Assembly (NCBI GenBank): GCA_009785395.1
Contig: WQWK01000032.1
Location: 1 to 13,054, forward strand
Direction: 5' to 3'
Length of the DNA stretch: 13,054 nt
Source of the DNA: Conexibacteraceae bacterium
GTDB lineage: Bacteria > Actinomycetota > Thermoleophilia > Solirubrobacterales > Solirubrobacteraceae
Below the pieces are notes generated by a model that saw only the letters and a program-made list of their open reading frames with translations, was not told the DNA's origin and searched no databases. Below are positions 1 through 6,362 of the stretch, one piece after another. The number at the start of each line of letters is the position of its first letter. Positions within the stretch are counted from its first letter, which is position 1. The position numbers were made by a program, and so were the translations under genes.

Positions 1-651
1 ACGTTCAAGACGACCGGCAACCCCGCCCCCACCGTCGGCGCCGTGACCGCGACCGGCGTCACCACCAACCAGGCCGTCCTCACCGGCACGATCAACCCGA
101 ACAACCAGGCCACGTCCTACTGGTTCGACTTCGGCGTGACCAGCCTCTACGGCTTCAACAGCTTCGTCAAGACGATCCCCGCCGGCACCGCGCCGGTGAC
201 GGTGAGCGTCACGATCCCGGGCCTGCAGCCGGGCATCCCGTTCCACTATCGCCTGGTTGCCAGCCACGGGTCGACCTCGACCACCTACGGACCGGACGGC
301 GCCTTCACGACGCTGCCGTGGCCGCGGCCCCACACGTTCCTGAAGGGCACCGTGAGCCCGCGATCCGTCAGGCGCTCACCGGCGCAGTTCACGGTCAGCG
401 GCCAGCTGATGCTGCCCGCCACAACTCCGGCCACGCTGGGCTGCGCGGGCAACGTCCAGATCTCGTACTACGCCCGCGGGAGCCTTGTGTTCCAGGGCCT
501 CGCTCCCGTTACGCCCAGTTGCACGTACAGCGCCTCGACGCGGATCGGCAGCCTTGGCCGCGGGCGCGTCCGGATGTCGGTCAAGCTGCGTTTCAGGGGC
601 AACGCCTGGGTGGCGCCCTCGAACAAGCACCTCACCGTCAGGGTCCGCTGA
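1..651 (+). CDS. Secreted protein with fibronectin-III-like repeats, 3' end only
   Basis: The frame is open from base 1 to the TGA at 649-651, so the gene begins outside the window; a GTG at 43 is only an internal valine. The first residues (TFKTTGNPAP) look like the tail of one repeat. The next unit, about residues 19-91, has the pattern VTTNQAVLTGTINPNNQATS, then YWFDFG and FHYRLVASHG, ending in FTTLP. This is typical of Thr/Gly-rich fibronectin type III-like repeats in actinobacterial surface proteins. The last 110 residues form a different, Arg-rich beta domain with two cysteines (GCAG and SCTY) that could form a disulfide. The likely role is an extracellular structural or adhesive protein; substrate and partners cannot be read from this piece. 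A strong hairpin follows the stop. Confidence 0.75.
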   Translation, partial: TFKTTGNPAPTVGAVTATGVTTNQAVLTGTINPNNQATSYWFDFGVTSLYGFNSFVKTIPAGTAPVTVSVTIPGLQPGIPFHYRLVASHGSTSTTYGPDGAFTTLPWPRPHTFLKGTVSPRSVRRSPAQFTVSGQLMLPATTPATLGCAGNVQISYYARGSLVFQGLAPVTPSCTYSASTRIGSLGRGRVRMSVKLRFRGNAWVAPSNKHLTVRVR

Positions 652-671
652 GACCCGTCGCTACGGGGTCT
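651..671. repeat. Bulged hairpin just after the FN3 gene
   Basis: AGACCCGT (651-658) pairs with ACGGGGTCT (663-671) across a CGCT loop, with one bulged G. It begins on the last base of the stop codon and sits 4 bp before a longer hairpin. The two together probably form a termination region. No T-tract is present. Confidence 0.4.
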
Positions 672-675
672 GACG

Positions 676-706
676 CGGCCTCCGGGCTACCCCAGCCCGG
701 AGGCCG
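676..706. terminator. Probable bidirectional terminator hairpin
   Basis: CGGCCTCCGGGCT (676-688) and AGCCCGGAGGCCG (694-706) form a perfect 13-bp stem with the loop ACCCC. It lies where the FN3 gene (+) and the hydrolase gene (-) converge, and it includes the hydrolase's stop and last codons. There is no T-tract on either side, so it fits the T-less hairpins common in GC-rich actinobacteria rather than a classical intrinsic terminator. Confidence 0.55.
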
Positions 707-1520
707 TGACGACCTCGGCGATGATCTGCGAGAGCTGGCTCCCCTGCCACGCCACCGGTGACTTCCCGGGCCGGTCTGTGACCAGCCTTGCGTTCGGGAT
801 CGCCTCTGCATAGGCGATCCCGAGTGCTCGCGGGTGCTCCGGATCGGGCTCGTCGTCGGAGGCGACGACGACCGCCGGGACATCTATCGCGGAGAGCTCA
901 TCCAGGCCCCCGAATGGCCGCGAGCGCGGCACGGCACGGAGCGCGTCGGCCAGCGCATCCAGATGGTCCTGTTGCGAAAGGCGCTGCCGGATCACCGTGA
1001 TCACCGTCCGCGCGAGTTCGGGATCGGCCGCCGCGGGCGCGCCGTACGCCGCGACGAAGCCCTCGATGCCACCCGTTCTCAAGCCCTTTGACAGTCGATC
1101 CCAGCGATCGAGGCGGCTTGCCTCGATCGCCGCATCACCGCTGTAGGCGGGCGTGATGACGACGATCCCCGCGACGCGCTCCGGATGGCGAAGTGCCACT
1201 CCCAGCAGCGTGTGGGCCCCCATCGACGCGCCCGCGAGGACCGCCCGCTCCACCCCACGCTCGTCCAGCACAGCCAGCGCGTCGCCGGCCAGGAGCTCAT
1301 AGGTGTAGGCCTCGGGGGTCGGGCCCGGCGACGAGTGGCCGTGCCCGCGGGCGTCGTACTGGATCACACGATGGCCCGAACGCTCGAGCGCCTTGGACCC
1401 CATCACCACGTAGCGCCGCGTCGCCGTCAGGCCGTGCAGCAGCAGCACGGCCGGTCCCGCTCCCGACTCCTCACCTGACAGCACGACTCCATTGCGCGCG
1501 ATGCTGAAATCGGTCGGCAC
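687..1520 (-). CDS. Alpha/beta hydrolase fold protein, apparently without the catalytic His
   Basis: This 277-residue protein has the alpha/beta hydrolase layout. An oxyanion-hole HG lies at 29-30 (VLLLHGLTATRRY), the strand-loop YDARGHGHSS at 55-64, and the nucleophile elbow G-A-S99-M-G at 97-101. An acidic loop VVVASDDEPDPEHP (217-230) carries candidate acid residues. In the usual family the catalytic His sits after the last strand as G-H. Here the aligned stretch is RLVTDRPGKSPVAW (245-258), with Lys253 where His is expected. It could be an esterase-like enzyme with an altered triad, or a non-hydrolytic member; the substrate is unknown. The start is GTG at 1520. A -10-like TAGAGT lies 7 nt upstream and no Shine-Dalgarno is visible, so the mRNA may be leaderless. 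The gene is divergent from the thioredoxin gene. Confidence 0.85.
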   Translation of the reverse strand: MPTDFSIARNGVVLSGEESGAGPAVLLLHGLTATRRYVVMGSKALERSGHRVIQYDARGHGHSSPGPTPEAYTYELLAGDALAVLDERGVERAVLAGASMGAHTLLGVALRHPERVAGIVVITPAYSGDAAIEASRLDRWDRLSKGLRTGGIEGFVAAYGAPAAADPELARTVITVIRQRLSQQDHLDALADALRAVPRSRPFGGLDELSAIDVPAVVVASDDEPDPEHPRALGIAYAEAIPNARLVTDRPGKSPVAWQGSQLSQIIAEVVTASGLG

Positions 1521-1527
1521 CGCGAAG

Positions 1528-1533
1528 ACTCTA
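1528..1533 (-). promoter_or_regulatory. Candidate -10 box of the hydrolase gene
   Basis: TAGAGT read on the minus strand ends 7 nt before the GTG at 1520, which would give a leaderless or nearly leaderless transcript. It shares two bases with the plus-strand -10 candidate of the thioredoxin gene. No good -35 element is seen; GTGACG lies 15 bp upstream of it. Confidence 0.4.
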
Positions 1534-1537
1534 CGAT
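1532..1537 (+). promoter_or_regulatory. Candidate -10 box of the thioredoxin gene
   Basis: TACGAT is followed by exactly 6 nt (CAAGCC) and then the ATG at 1544, the spacing expected if transcription starts at the A of the start codon. No Shine-Dalgarno precedes the ATG. A -35 would lie inside the hydrolase gene and is not recognisable. Confidence 0.4.
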
Positions 1538-1543
1538 CAAGCC

Positions 1544-2278
1544 ATGGACGTCACCGAGCAGCAATTCGCAACGGCGGTCATCGAGCGCTCGAAGCAGGTG
1601 CCCGTGGTCGTCGACTTCTGGGCCGAGTGGTGCGGGCCCTGCCGCCAACTCGGCCCGGTGCTCGAGCGTGCCGTCGCCCAGCGCGAGGGCAAGATCGAGT
1701 TGGCGAAGGTTGACACCGACAGCAACCAACAGCTGGCCCGCGCCCTTCAGATCCAGAGCATCCCCGCGGTCAAGGCGTTCAAGAACGGCGAGCTCGTGTC
1801 GGAGTTCGTCGGCGCCCAGCCTCCCGATGCTGTTGAGCGGTTCCTGGACGCGCTGCTGCCATCTGAGGCCGCGGGACTGGTCGCCCAGGGCGACGAGGCT
1901 TCGCTGCGCCGCGCACTCGAGCTCGAGCCGCGTAACGCTGAGGCCGCGGTGCCCCTCGCCAAGCTGCTCCTCGCTCGCGACGAACGCGATGACGCCGCCG
2001 CGATTCTGCGTAACGTCTCAGGCAGCTTCGCGGCGGACGGACTGCTCGCGCGGATCGAACTGGAGCGCACCGGCAGTCCGGACCTGAGCGAAGCCTTCCG
2101 TGCGCTCGACGCTGGCGCCAACGAGCGCGGCCTCGACCTGCTACTTGACGCGATCCCGACGGCGGACGGCGCCAGGGACGAGATCCGCAAGGTCATCGTC
2201 GGCGTGCTGGACGAGCTCGGCGCCGACAGCGAGCTGGCCCGCGCGGCTCGCCGCCGGCTCGCAAGCGCGCTGTACTAG
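1544..2278 (+). CDS. Thioredoxin-domain co-chaperone, YbbN/CnoX-like
   Basis: This 244-residue cytoplasmic protein starts with a complete thioredoxin fold. VVVDFWAEWCGPC contains the active site W29-C30-G31-P32-C33, and QSIP (71-74) supplies the cis-proline. Residues about 110-244 are Ala/Leu/Arg-rich helices with spacing like tetratricopeptide repeats (for example LRRALELEPRNAEAAVPLAK). Thioredoxin plus a C-terminal TPR-like region is the YbbN/CnoX architecture. Those proteins act as redox-linked holdases or co-chaperones rather than bulk thioredoxins. Unlike E. coli YbbN, which has SXXC, this one keeps a full CGPC pair, so disulfide reductase activity is plausible. It is divergent from the hydrolase and convergent with dinB. 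No Shine-Dalgarno is visible, and the mRNA may be leaderless. Confidence 0.9.
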   Translation: MDVTEQQFATAVIERSKQVPVVVDFWAEWCGPCRQLGPVLERAVAQREGKIELAKVDTDSNQQLARALQIQSIPAVKAFKNGELVSEFVGAQPPDAVERFLDALLPSEAAGLVAQGDEASLRRALELEPRNAEAAVPLAKLLLARDERDDAAAILRNVSGSFAADGLLARIELERTGSPDLSEAFRALDAGANERGLDLLLDAIPTADGARDEIRKVIVGVLDELGADSELARAARRRLASALY

Positions 2279-2312
2279 GAGCCATCGCCACAGGAGCCTC
2301 GGCCCCGCGGCC

Positions 2313-3395
2313 CTAAACCGCAAGCGCCAGCTGCTCGGACTCGTCCTCCTCGGAGTTCAGCCCGGCCACGCGCACGCCCAGCAGGCGCACCGGACGCGGC
2401 GGATCAAAGGACCTCAAGAGCTCTAGCGCCACTCGGCCGACGTCACCGGCGCCGCTGACCGCAACCGGCAGCGTTTGTGCGCGGGTATGCGTGCTGAAAT
2501 CGTCGAGCCGCACCTTGATCCCGACCGTGCGTCCGCGGCGACCCTGCCGCGCCAGCGCGGCGCTCAGCTGGTCGACCAGCCCACCGAGGATCGCCTCCAG
2601 CTCAGCCGGGTCCTCGATGTCATGATCGAACGTGCGCTCCCGCGACTCCGACACGACCTTGCGCTCCTCGCTCACGGCGCCTCCATGTTCGAAGCGAGCA
2701 AGCGCCTGCAGGTGAAGCGCGGTGCGCGAGGTGAAGCTCTGGCGCAGGATCTCGATCGGCGCGCCCGCCAGCTCGGAGACCGTCCCCACGCCCAATCGCT
2801 CGAGGCGCTCCGCGGTCTTGCCGCCGATCCCCGGGATCAGCTTGCACCGAGCGCCCGAAAAGCGCTCGCACGCCTGCTCACGGCTCAGCACGACGAAGCC
2901 GTGCGGCTTCTCCGCGTCCGAGGCAACCTTCGCAACCAGCTTGTTCGGGCCGATGCCGACGGACGCCGTGAGCCCGGTCCGCTGCTCGATCTCGGCGACG
3001 ATGCGGCGCATGCCGGCCTTCGGCGCCGGCAGGCCGGTGAGCTCCAGATAGGCCTCGTCGAGGCCGACAACCTCCACGGTCTCGACGTTGCGCCGGATGA
3101 TCGCCATCACGTCGCTCGAGGCCGCCCGGTAGTAGGGGAAGTCGGGCGGGAGGAACACTCCCTGCGGGCACAGCCGCCGCGCCTGCGACGCCGGCATCGC
3201 CGAGCCCACACCGAAGCGCCTCGCCTCATACGAGGCGGTCGTGACAACCGACCGCGGGCCGCTGCCGGCGACGATCACCGGCCTCCCGCGCAGCTCGGGT
3301 CGCCTGCGCAGTTCGACGGAAACGTAGAACGCGTCCATGTCTAGATGGGCGACCACCCGCGCCTGGGGATCAGTGACACCGTCGGGCACGAACAC
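2313..3395 (-). CDS. dinB: DNA polymerase IV (Y-family translesion polymerase)
   Basis: A Y-family polymerase of 360 residues, the normal length. The palm motif HLDMDAFYVSVE supplies metal ligand D19 and the probable steric gate Y24. VGLDEAYLEL supplies D113 and E114. The fingers motif YEARRFGVGSAMP, the helix-hairpin-helix region KLIPGIGGKTAERLERLGV and the little-finger domain SRERTFDHDI are all present. It inserts nucleotides opposite damaged template bases. The C-terminus ends EQLALAV, resembling a weak sliding-clamp binding motif (QLxL-type). The start is uncertain: GTG at 3395 is the longest, and another GTG 13 codons later, just before VAHLDMDAF, is possible; neither has a clear Shine-Dalgarno. 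No LexA-type operator is evident. It is divergent from crcB. Confidence 0.95.
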   Translation of the reverse strand: MFVPDGVTDPQARVVAHLDMDAFYVSVELRRRPELRGRPVIVAGSGPRSVVTTASYEARRFGVGSAMPASQARRLCPQGVFLPPDFPYYRAASSDVMAIIRRNVETVEVVGLDEAYLELTGLPAPKAGMRRIVAEIEQRTGLTASVGIGPNKLVAKVASDAEKPHGFVVLSREQACERFSGARCKLIPGIGGKTAERLERLGVGTVSELAGAPIEILRQSFTSRTALHLQALARFEHGGAVSEERKVVSESRERTFDHDIEDPAELEAILGGLVDQLSAALARQGRRGRTVGIKVRLDDFSTHTRAQTLPVAVSGAGDVGRVALELLRSFDPPRPVRLLGVRVAGLNSEEDESEQLALAV

Positions 3396-3441
3396 AGGTT
3401 CGCATACCGCCCTGACGGAGCGCAGCGCGATGCCTCGAGAT

Positions 3442-3447
3442 TAGAGT
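3442..3447 (+). promoter_or_regulatory. Candidate -10 box of the crcB operon
   Basis: TAGAGT is followed by 6 nt (CCGCGC) and the ATG at 3454. This is the same hexamer used by the hydrolase gene and the same 6-nt spacing as the thioredoxin gene. No Shine-Dalgarno lies before the ATG, so a leaderless mRNA is likely. CTGACG at 3412-3417 is too far (24 bp) to be a normal -35. Confidence 0.45.
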
Positions 3448-3453
3448 CCGCGC

Positions 3454-3849
3454 ATGCGCCAGTTCGACCGCCAGGAACTTGCGGCGATCTTCGCGGGAGG
3501 CGCGGTCGGCGCGTTGATGCGGGTGTGGCTGGCGCAGCACTTCATCCAGAGCGACACGTCGTGGCCGTGGACGATCTTCGCGATCAACGTCGCGGGCGCT
3601 TTCGCCCTGGGGTACTTCGCGACCCGCCTGCAGGAGCGCCTGCCGCAATCCACCTACCGGCGGCCGCTGCTGGGGACCGGGTTCTGCGGCGCGTTCACGA
3701 CCTTCTCGACGATGGAGGTCGAGATCCTCAAGATGATCGAGGCCGATCGCTACGGCCTCGCGATCTCATACTCGCTGGCGAGCCTGATCGCCGGCCTGTG
3801 GGCCATCTGGCTGGCGTCGACGATCGTGCGCAGAGCACGGCTCGCATGA
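3454..3849 (+). CDS. crcB: Fluoride channel/exporter CrcB (Fluc), first copy
   Basis: A 131-residue, four-helix membrane protein of the CrcB/Fluc family, which exports fluoride by forming antiparallel dimers. It has the family marks: GGAVGALMR (15-23), INVAGAFALG with Asn45, and GTGFCGAFTTFST (74-86). The phenylalanine-box residues F81 and F84 are both present. The final helix ends with a positively charged tail (VRRARLA). Length and hydrophobic pattern match the family. The TGA overlaps the ATG of the second crcB by 4 bp (ATGA), so the two are translationally coupled. Adjacent crcB pairs are known to make heterodimers. No fluoride riboswitch is recognisable in the 58 bp upstream. Confidence 0.93.
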   Translation: MRQFDRQELAAIFAGGAVGALMRVWLAQHFIQSDTSWPWTIFAINVAGAFALGYFATRLQERLPQSTYRRPLLGTGFCGAFTTFSTMEVEILKMIEADRYGLAISYSLASLIAGLWAIWLASTIVRRARLA

Positions 3850-4211
3850 CTGTCTGGCTGTGGCTGGCGGTCGCTGCGATCGGCGGGCTCGCAGCGAGCG
3901 GCCGCTTCATCGTCGACGGATTGATCACGCGACGAGCCGGTGGTGACCTGCCGGCCGGTACGGTCGCAGTCAACCTCACCGGCACCCTGCTGCTGGGCGT
4001 GCTGACGGGTGTCGGTGCGAGCGGGAATCTGCTGCTGCTCGCCGGCACCGCGACGCTCGGCTCCTATACGACGTTCTCGACGTGGATGCTGGAGACCTAC
4101 CGGCTCGCCGAGGACGGCGAACCTCGCCCCGCCGCGATCAACGCCGTGCTAAGCCTTCTGCTCGGGTTCGGGGCCGCGCTGCTCGGCCGCACGATCGGAC
4201 TGGCATTTTGA
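3846..4211 (+). CDS. crcB: Fluoride channel/exporter CrcB (Fluc), second copy
   Basis: A 121-residue CrcB paralogue. The start is the ATG at 3846, overlapping the stop of the first copy; the open frame runs further upstream, but the family homology begins here. Motifs are IGGLAASGR (12-20), AVNLTGTLLLG with Asn43, and GTATLGSYTTFST (67-79). The first phenylalanine-box position is Tyr74 instead of Phe, while F77 is kept. The first copy has both Phe residues, so the two subunits are not equivalent. Four hydrophobic helices fill the protein. It probably pairs with the first copy as a heterodimeric fluoride channel. Its TGA overlaps the TTG start of the DUF190 gene, so all three genes form one coupled operon. 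Confidence 0.92.
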   Translation: MTVWLWLAVAAIGGLAASGRFIVDGLITRRAGGDLPAGTVAVNLTGTLLLGVLTGVGASGNLLLLAGTATLGSYTTFSTWMLETYRLAEDGEPRPAAINAVLSLLLGFGAALLGRTIGLAF

Positions 4212-5281
4212 ACGACGACTGCCTCAAGCTGACCACCTACTTCGGCGAGCGTGACCGCACCGCCGGCGGACTGCTCGCCGACGAGCTCATGAATCTCTAT
4301 GGCGAACACCGCATGGCCGCGAGCATCATCCTGCGCGGGGCCGACGGGTTCGGACGCCTGCACCACCTGCACACCGACAGGCTGCTCACGCCGTCGGAGG
4401 ATCTGCCGGTCGTGTCGATCGCCGTCGACGAGCGCACGCGGATCGAGTCGATGCTCGGTCCGCTCCTGCAGATCAAGCGCCGCGGGCTGGTCACGCTCGA
4501 GCGCGCACGGTTGCTTTCCGGCAGCATCGGGCGGGTGCAGCTGCCCGCGGAGCCAGGCACCGCGGTGCAGCTGACGATCTACCTCGGTCGCCAAGACCGT
4601 GTGAACGGCGGCCCCGCATTCGTGGCTCTGTGCGAGCTCATGCACCGCCGCGGCCTCTCAGGCGCGAGCGTGCTGCTGGGGGTCGATGGGACGCGCGGCG
4701 GCCAGCGATACCGCGCGAAGTTCTTCGCCCGCAACGCGAACGTACCGATGATGCTGATCGCGGTGGGGTCCGGCGAGAGCATCGCGACCGCGCTGCCCGA
4801 GCTCGGCGAACTGCTGCGAGAGCCGCTGATGACGCTCGAACGGGTGCGCGTCTGCAAACGCGACGGCGAGCTGATCTCAGCGCCGCACGAGCCGGCTGGA
4901 ACGGACGAGCACGGCCTCGCGATGTGGCAGAAGCTCACGACCTACAGCTCGCAGGCCGCCATGGGGGTGAGCGGGCGCCCGCTGCACCTGGAGATCGTGC
5001 ACCGCCTGCAGCGCGAAACCGAAGCCGCCGGCGCGACCGTGCTGCGCGGCATCTGGGGCTTTCATGGCGATCACCGGCCACATGGCGACAGGATCTTTCA
5101 GATCAGGCGCCACGTTCCCGTGTGCACGATCGTGATCGACCGGCCCGATCGCATCGCACGTTCGTTCCGGGTCATCGACGAGATCACCTCGACGCACGGC
5201 CTCGTGACCAGCGAGATGGTCCCTGCCGCCCAGGCGATGAGCGAGACACAGACGCGAGGCGGACTGCGCCTCGCGGGCTGA
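4208..5281 (+). CDS. Triple DUF190 (PII-like) protein linked to CrcB
   Basis: A 357-residue soluble protein made of three copies of the DUF190/COG1993 domain. Copy 1 (about 6-103) begins LKLTTYFGERDRTAGG and ends LVTLERARLL. Copy 2 (about 120-217) begins VQLTIYLGRQDRVNGG and ends LMTLERVRVC. Copy 3 (about 241-340) begins QKLTTYSSQAAMGVSG and is the most diverged. DUF190 is usually one domain of about 100 residues with a PII (GlnB-like) fold and is often found beside crcB. The TTG start at 4208 overlaps the crcB stop (TTGA) and sits five residues before the first domain; the frame stays open upstream but shows no homology there. Three fused domains could fold as a single-chain version of the PII trimer (inference). 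A likely job is sensing or gating for the fluoride channel; no function is proven for the family. Confidence 0.88.
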   Translation: MNDDCLKLTTYFGERDRTAGGLLADELMNLYGEHRMAASIILRGADGFGRLHHLHTDRLLTPSEDLPVVSIAVDERTRIESMLGPLLQIKRRGLVTLERARLLSGSIGRVQLPAEPGTAVQLTIYLGRQDRVNGGPAFVALCELMHRRGLSGASVLLGVDGTRGGQRYRAKFFARNANVPMMLIAVGSGESIATALPELGELLREPLMTLERVRVCKRDGELISAPHEPAGTDEHGLAMWQKLTTYSSQAAMGVSGRPLHLEIVHRLQRETEAAGATVLRGIWGFHGDHRPHGDRIFQIRRHVPVCTIVIDRPDRIARSFRVIDEITSTHGLVTSEMVPAAQAMSETQTRGGLRLAG

Positions 5282-5286
5282 ACGAC

Positions 5287-5318
5287 GTCGCGACCGGTCC
5301 CGCTGGACCGGTCGCGAC
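5287..5318. terminator. Perfect 14-bp hairpin between convergent genes
   Basis: GTCGCGACCGGTCC (5287-5300) and GGACCGGTCGCGAC (5305-5318) pair perfectly around a CGCT loop. It lies 6 bp after the DUF190 stop and 9 bp beyond the rlpA-like stop, so it can serve both transcripts. On the plus strand only a short CTTTG follows, so it is not a classical T-tract terminator. Confidence 0.7.
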
Positions 5319-5327
5319 CTTTGCCGA

Positions 5328-6098
5328 TCAGATCGACGTGAGCACCGTCGCGACCCCATACATGCCGAGGTAGCGAGAGATGTTCTGGTTGAGGTCGAAG
5401 CTGCGGCCGTACACATAGGGGCCGCGGTCATCGACGGTGGCGACCACGGAGCGGCCGCCGTAGGAGATCGTCACATGTGTGCCGCATGGGAGCGTCTTGT
5501 TGGCGACGCCGTAATAGGCGTGGAAGCCGCAGGCGGTGTTGCCGGCGTCGTAGTACCAGGACGCGACGGCGGGCGTGAGTGCGGTGACCTGTCCAGCGGC
5601 CGCGGACACGGCGCGGGCACCGCGGCCACCGGCGTAGCGCACACGGAGGTGGGTGCTGCCCCCGCCCTCCACCCGGTAGGGGATGCCGAAGCGGCCGTTG
5701 CGGCGCGTGCGGCCGCTGGCGAGCGCGCGCCAACGGCGGCCCTCACGGGCGAGCAGCTTGACCTGAGCGCGGCGCCCGTCCGGCATCAGTCGGCCGCGCA
5801 CGACAACCGTGCTGCCGCTGGCCTCCGCGAGCGCGGGGTGGTTGATGACAAAGTGCGAGACGAGCAGGCCGGTCTCGATGTGTCGCTTACGCGCCGGACG
5901 GCGCGTGGACGTGGTCGTCGTCGATGCCGGGGTGGTGGTCGTCGACGCATGCGTAGTCGTGGTGGTGGTCGTCTGCGCACCGAACGCGATTGCGGGGTCG
6001 CTGACAACGATCGCTCCAGCGGCTGACAGCGTTACGGCCAGCGCGCCAACAGCAAGCTTGGCCGCGACAGGCGCGCCCAGAATCCGATTGGCTCTCAT
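5328..6098 (-). CDS. Secreted RlpA-like double-psi beta-barrel protein
   Basis: A 256-residue exported protein. The ATG at 6098 is chosen because AAAAGGAGG lies 9 nt upstream; an in-frame TTG at 6119 would overlap that ribosome site. Residues 1-40 form a signal peptide (basic start, hydrophobic 11-33, AIAFGA near the cleavage site). Residues 43-65 are a Thr-rich linker, about 79-172 a beta-rich domain, and 177-256 the RlpA/DPBB domain (ASWYYDAGNTACG, NKTLPCGTHVTISYGGRS, DDRGPYVYGRSFDLNQ). RlpA enzymes are lytic transglycosylases acting on glycan strands. Compared with the family pattern TASGE...AHK...NDRGP, Asp224 is kept, but the Glu and His positions read Phe192 and Asn200. Cys190 and Cys205 may form a disulfide. 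Expression is set by the c-di-AMP riboswitch in its leader. Confidence 0.88.
   Translation of the reverse strand: MRANRILGAPVAAKLAVGALAVTLSAAGAIVVSDPAIAFGAQTTTTTTTHASTTTTPASTTTTSTRRPARKRHIETGLLVSHFVINHPALAEASGSTVVVRGRLMPDGRRAQVKLLAREGRRWRALASGRTRRNGRFGIPYRVEGGGSTHLRVRYAGGRGARAVSAAAGQVTALTPAVASWYYDAGNTACGFHAYYGVANKTLPCGTHVTISYGGRSVVATVDDRGPYVYGRSFDLNQNISRYLGMYGVATVLTSI
5911..5977 (-). repeat. Low-complexity Thr-codon repeat (linker)
   Basis: Runs of ACC/ACG/ACA codons encode the Thr-rich linker of the RlpA-like protein, including T-rich blocks separated by HAS and PAS. This is a coding low-complexity tract, of the sort that can vary in length between strains. Confidence 0.7.
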
Positions 6099-6107
6099 CC
6101 CTGAGCG

Positions 6108-6116
6108 CCTCCTTTT
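6108..6116 (-). promoter_or_regulatory. Strong Shine-Dalgarno of the rlpA-like gene
   Basis: AAAAGGAGG on the minus strand, 9 nt before the ATG at 6098, decides the start. It runs into AGGCGCT (6104-6110), an exact copy of the riboswitch's closing-stem strand AGGCGCT at 6131-6137. Confidence 0.85.
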
Positions 6117-6130
6117 CAAATCCTCGACCC

Positions 6131-6301
6131 AGCGCCTACGGAGTTAGCTGACGGGCTCGCGGCGGCCGTGCGGCGCCTTACATGCGCTCACGTACCGTCG
6201 CTACGGGTGCAGCCGGTTTGGACCGGCGATCGATTCGCCCCCGCCAGATGTCCTCTGATGGACCTGGCATTGGATCCCCCGCTCGTCACGCACCGGGCGC
6301 A
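6131..6301 (-). promoter_or_regulatory. c-di-AMP riboswitch (ydaO/yuaA type)
   Basis: Read on the minus strand, this leader carries the conserved blocks of the ydaO class in order: GCGGGGGATCCAAT (6282-6269), GGGGCGAATC (6241-6232) and the 3' signature CAGCTAACTCCGTAGGCG (6150-6133). The closing stem P1 is GCGCC (6300-6296) with GGCGC (6136-6132). Internal helices are visible, including GCCAG/CTGGC (6268-6264 with 6247-6243) enclosing GTCC/GGAC, and GCCGG/CCGGC (6227-6223 with 6216-6212). In actinobacteria this class sits ahead of cell-wall hydrolase genes and senses c-di-AMP, usually lowering expression. The distance from P1 to the Shine-Dalgarno is only about 15 nt, and no terminator is seen, so control at translation is plausible. 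Confidence 0.92.
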
Positions 6302-6362
6302 GACGATTCGGCAGGTCGATTTCTGACGTTGCCGAGACTCGCAGCACCGCTCTGGGCGTGTG

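Noticed and set aside
2279..2312. Terminator between the thioredoxin and dinB genes
   Set aside because: Only a GGCC/GGCC match with a 4-nt loop is present; too short to call.
2475..3344. A 289-residue plus-strand open frame
   Set aside because: It is antisense to dinB, rich in Arg/His/Gln and without any recognisable motif, as expected from GC-rich antisense codon positions.
3396..3453. Fluoride riboswitch before the crcB operon
   Set aside because: The 58-bp gap is too short and shows none of the conserved crcB-motif blocks; the start looks leaderless instead.
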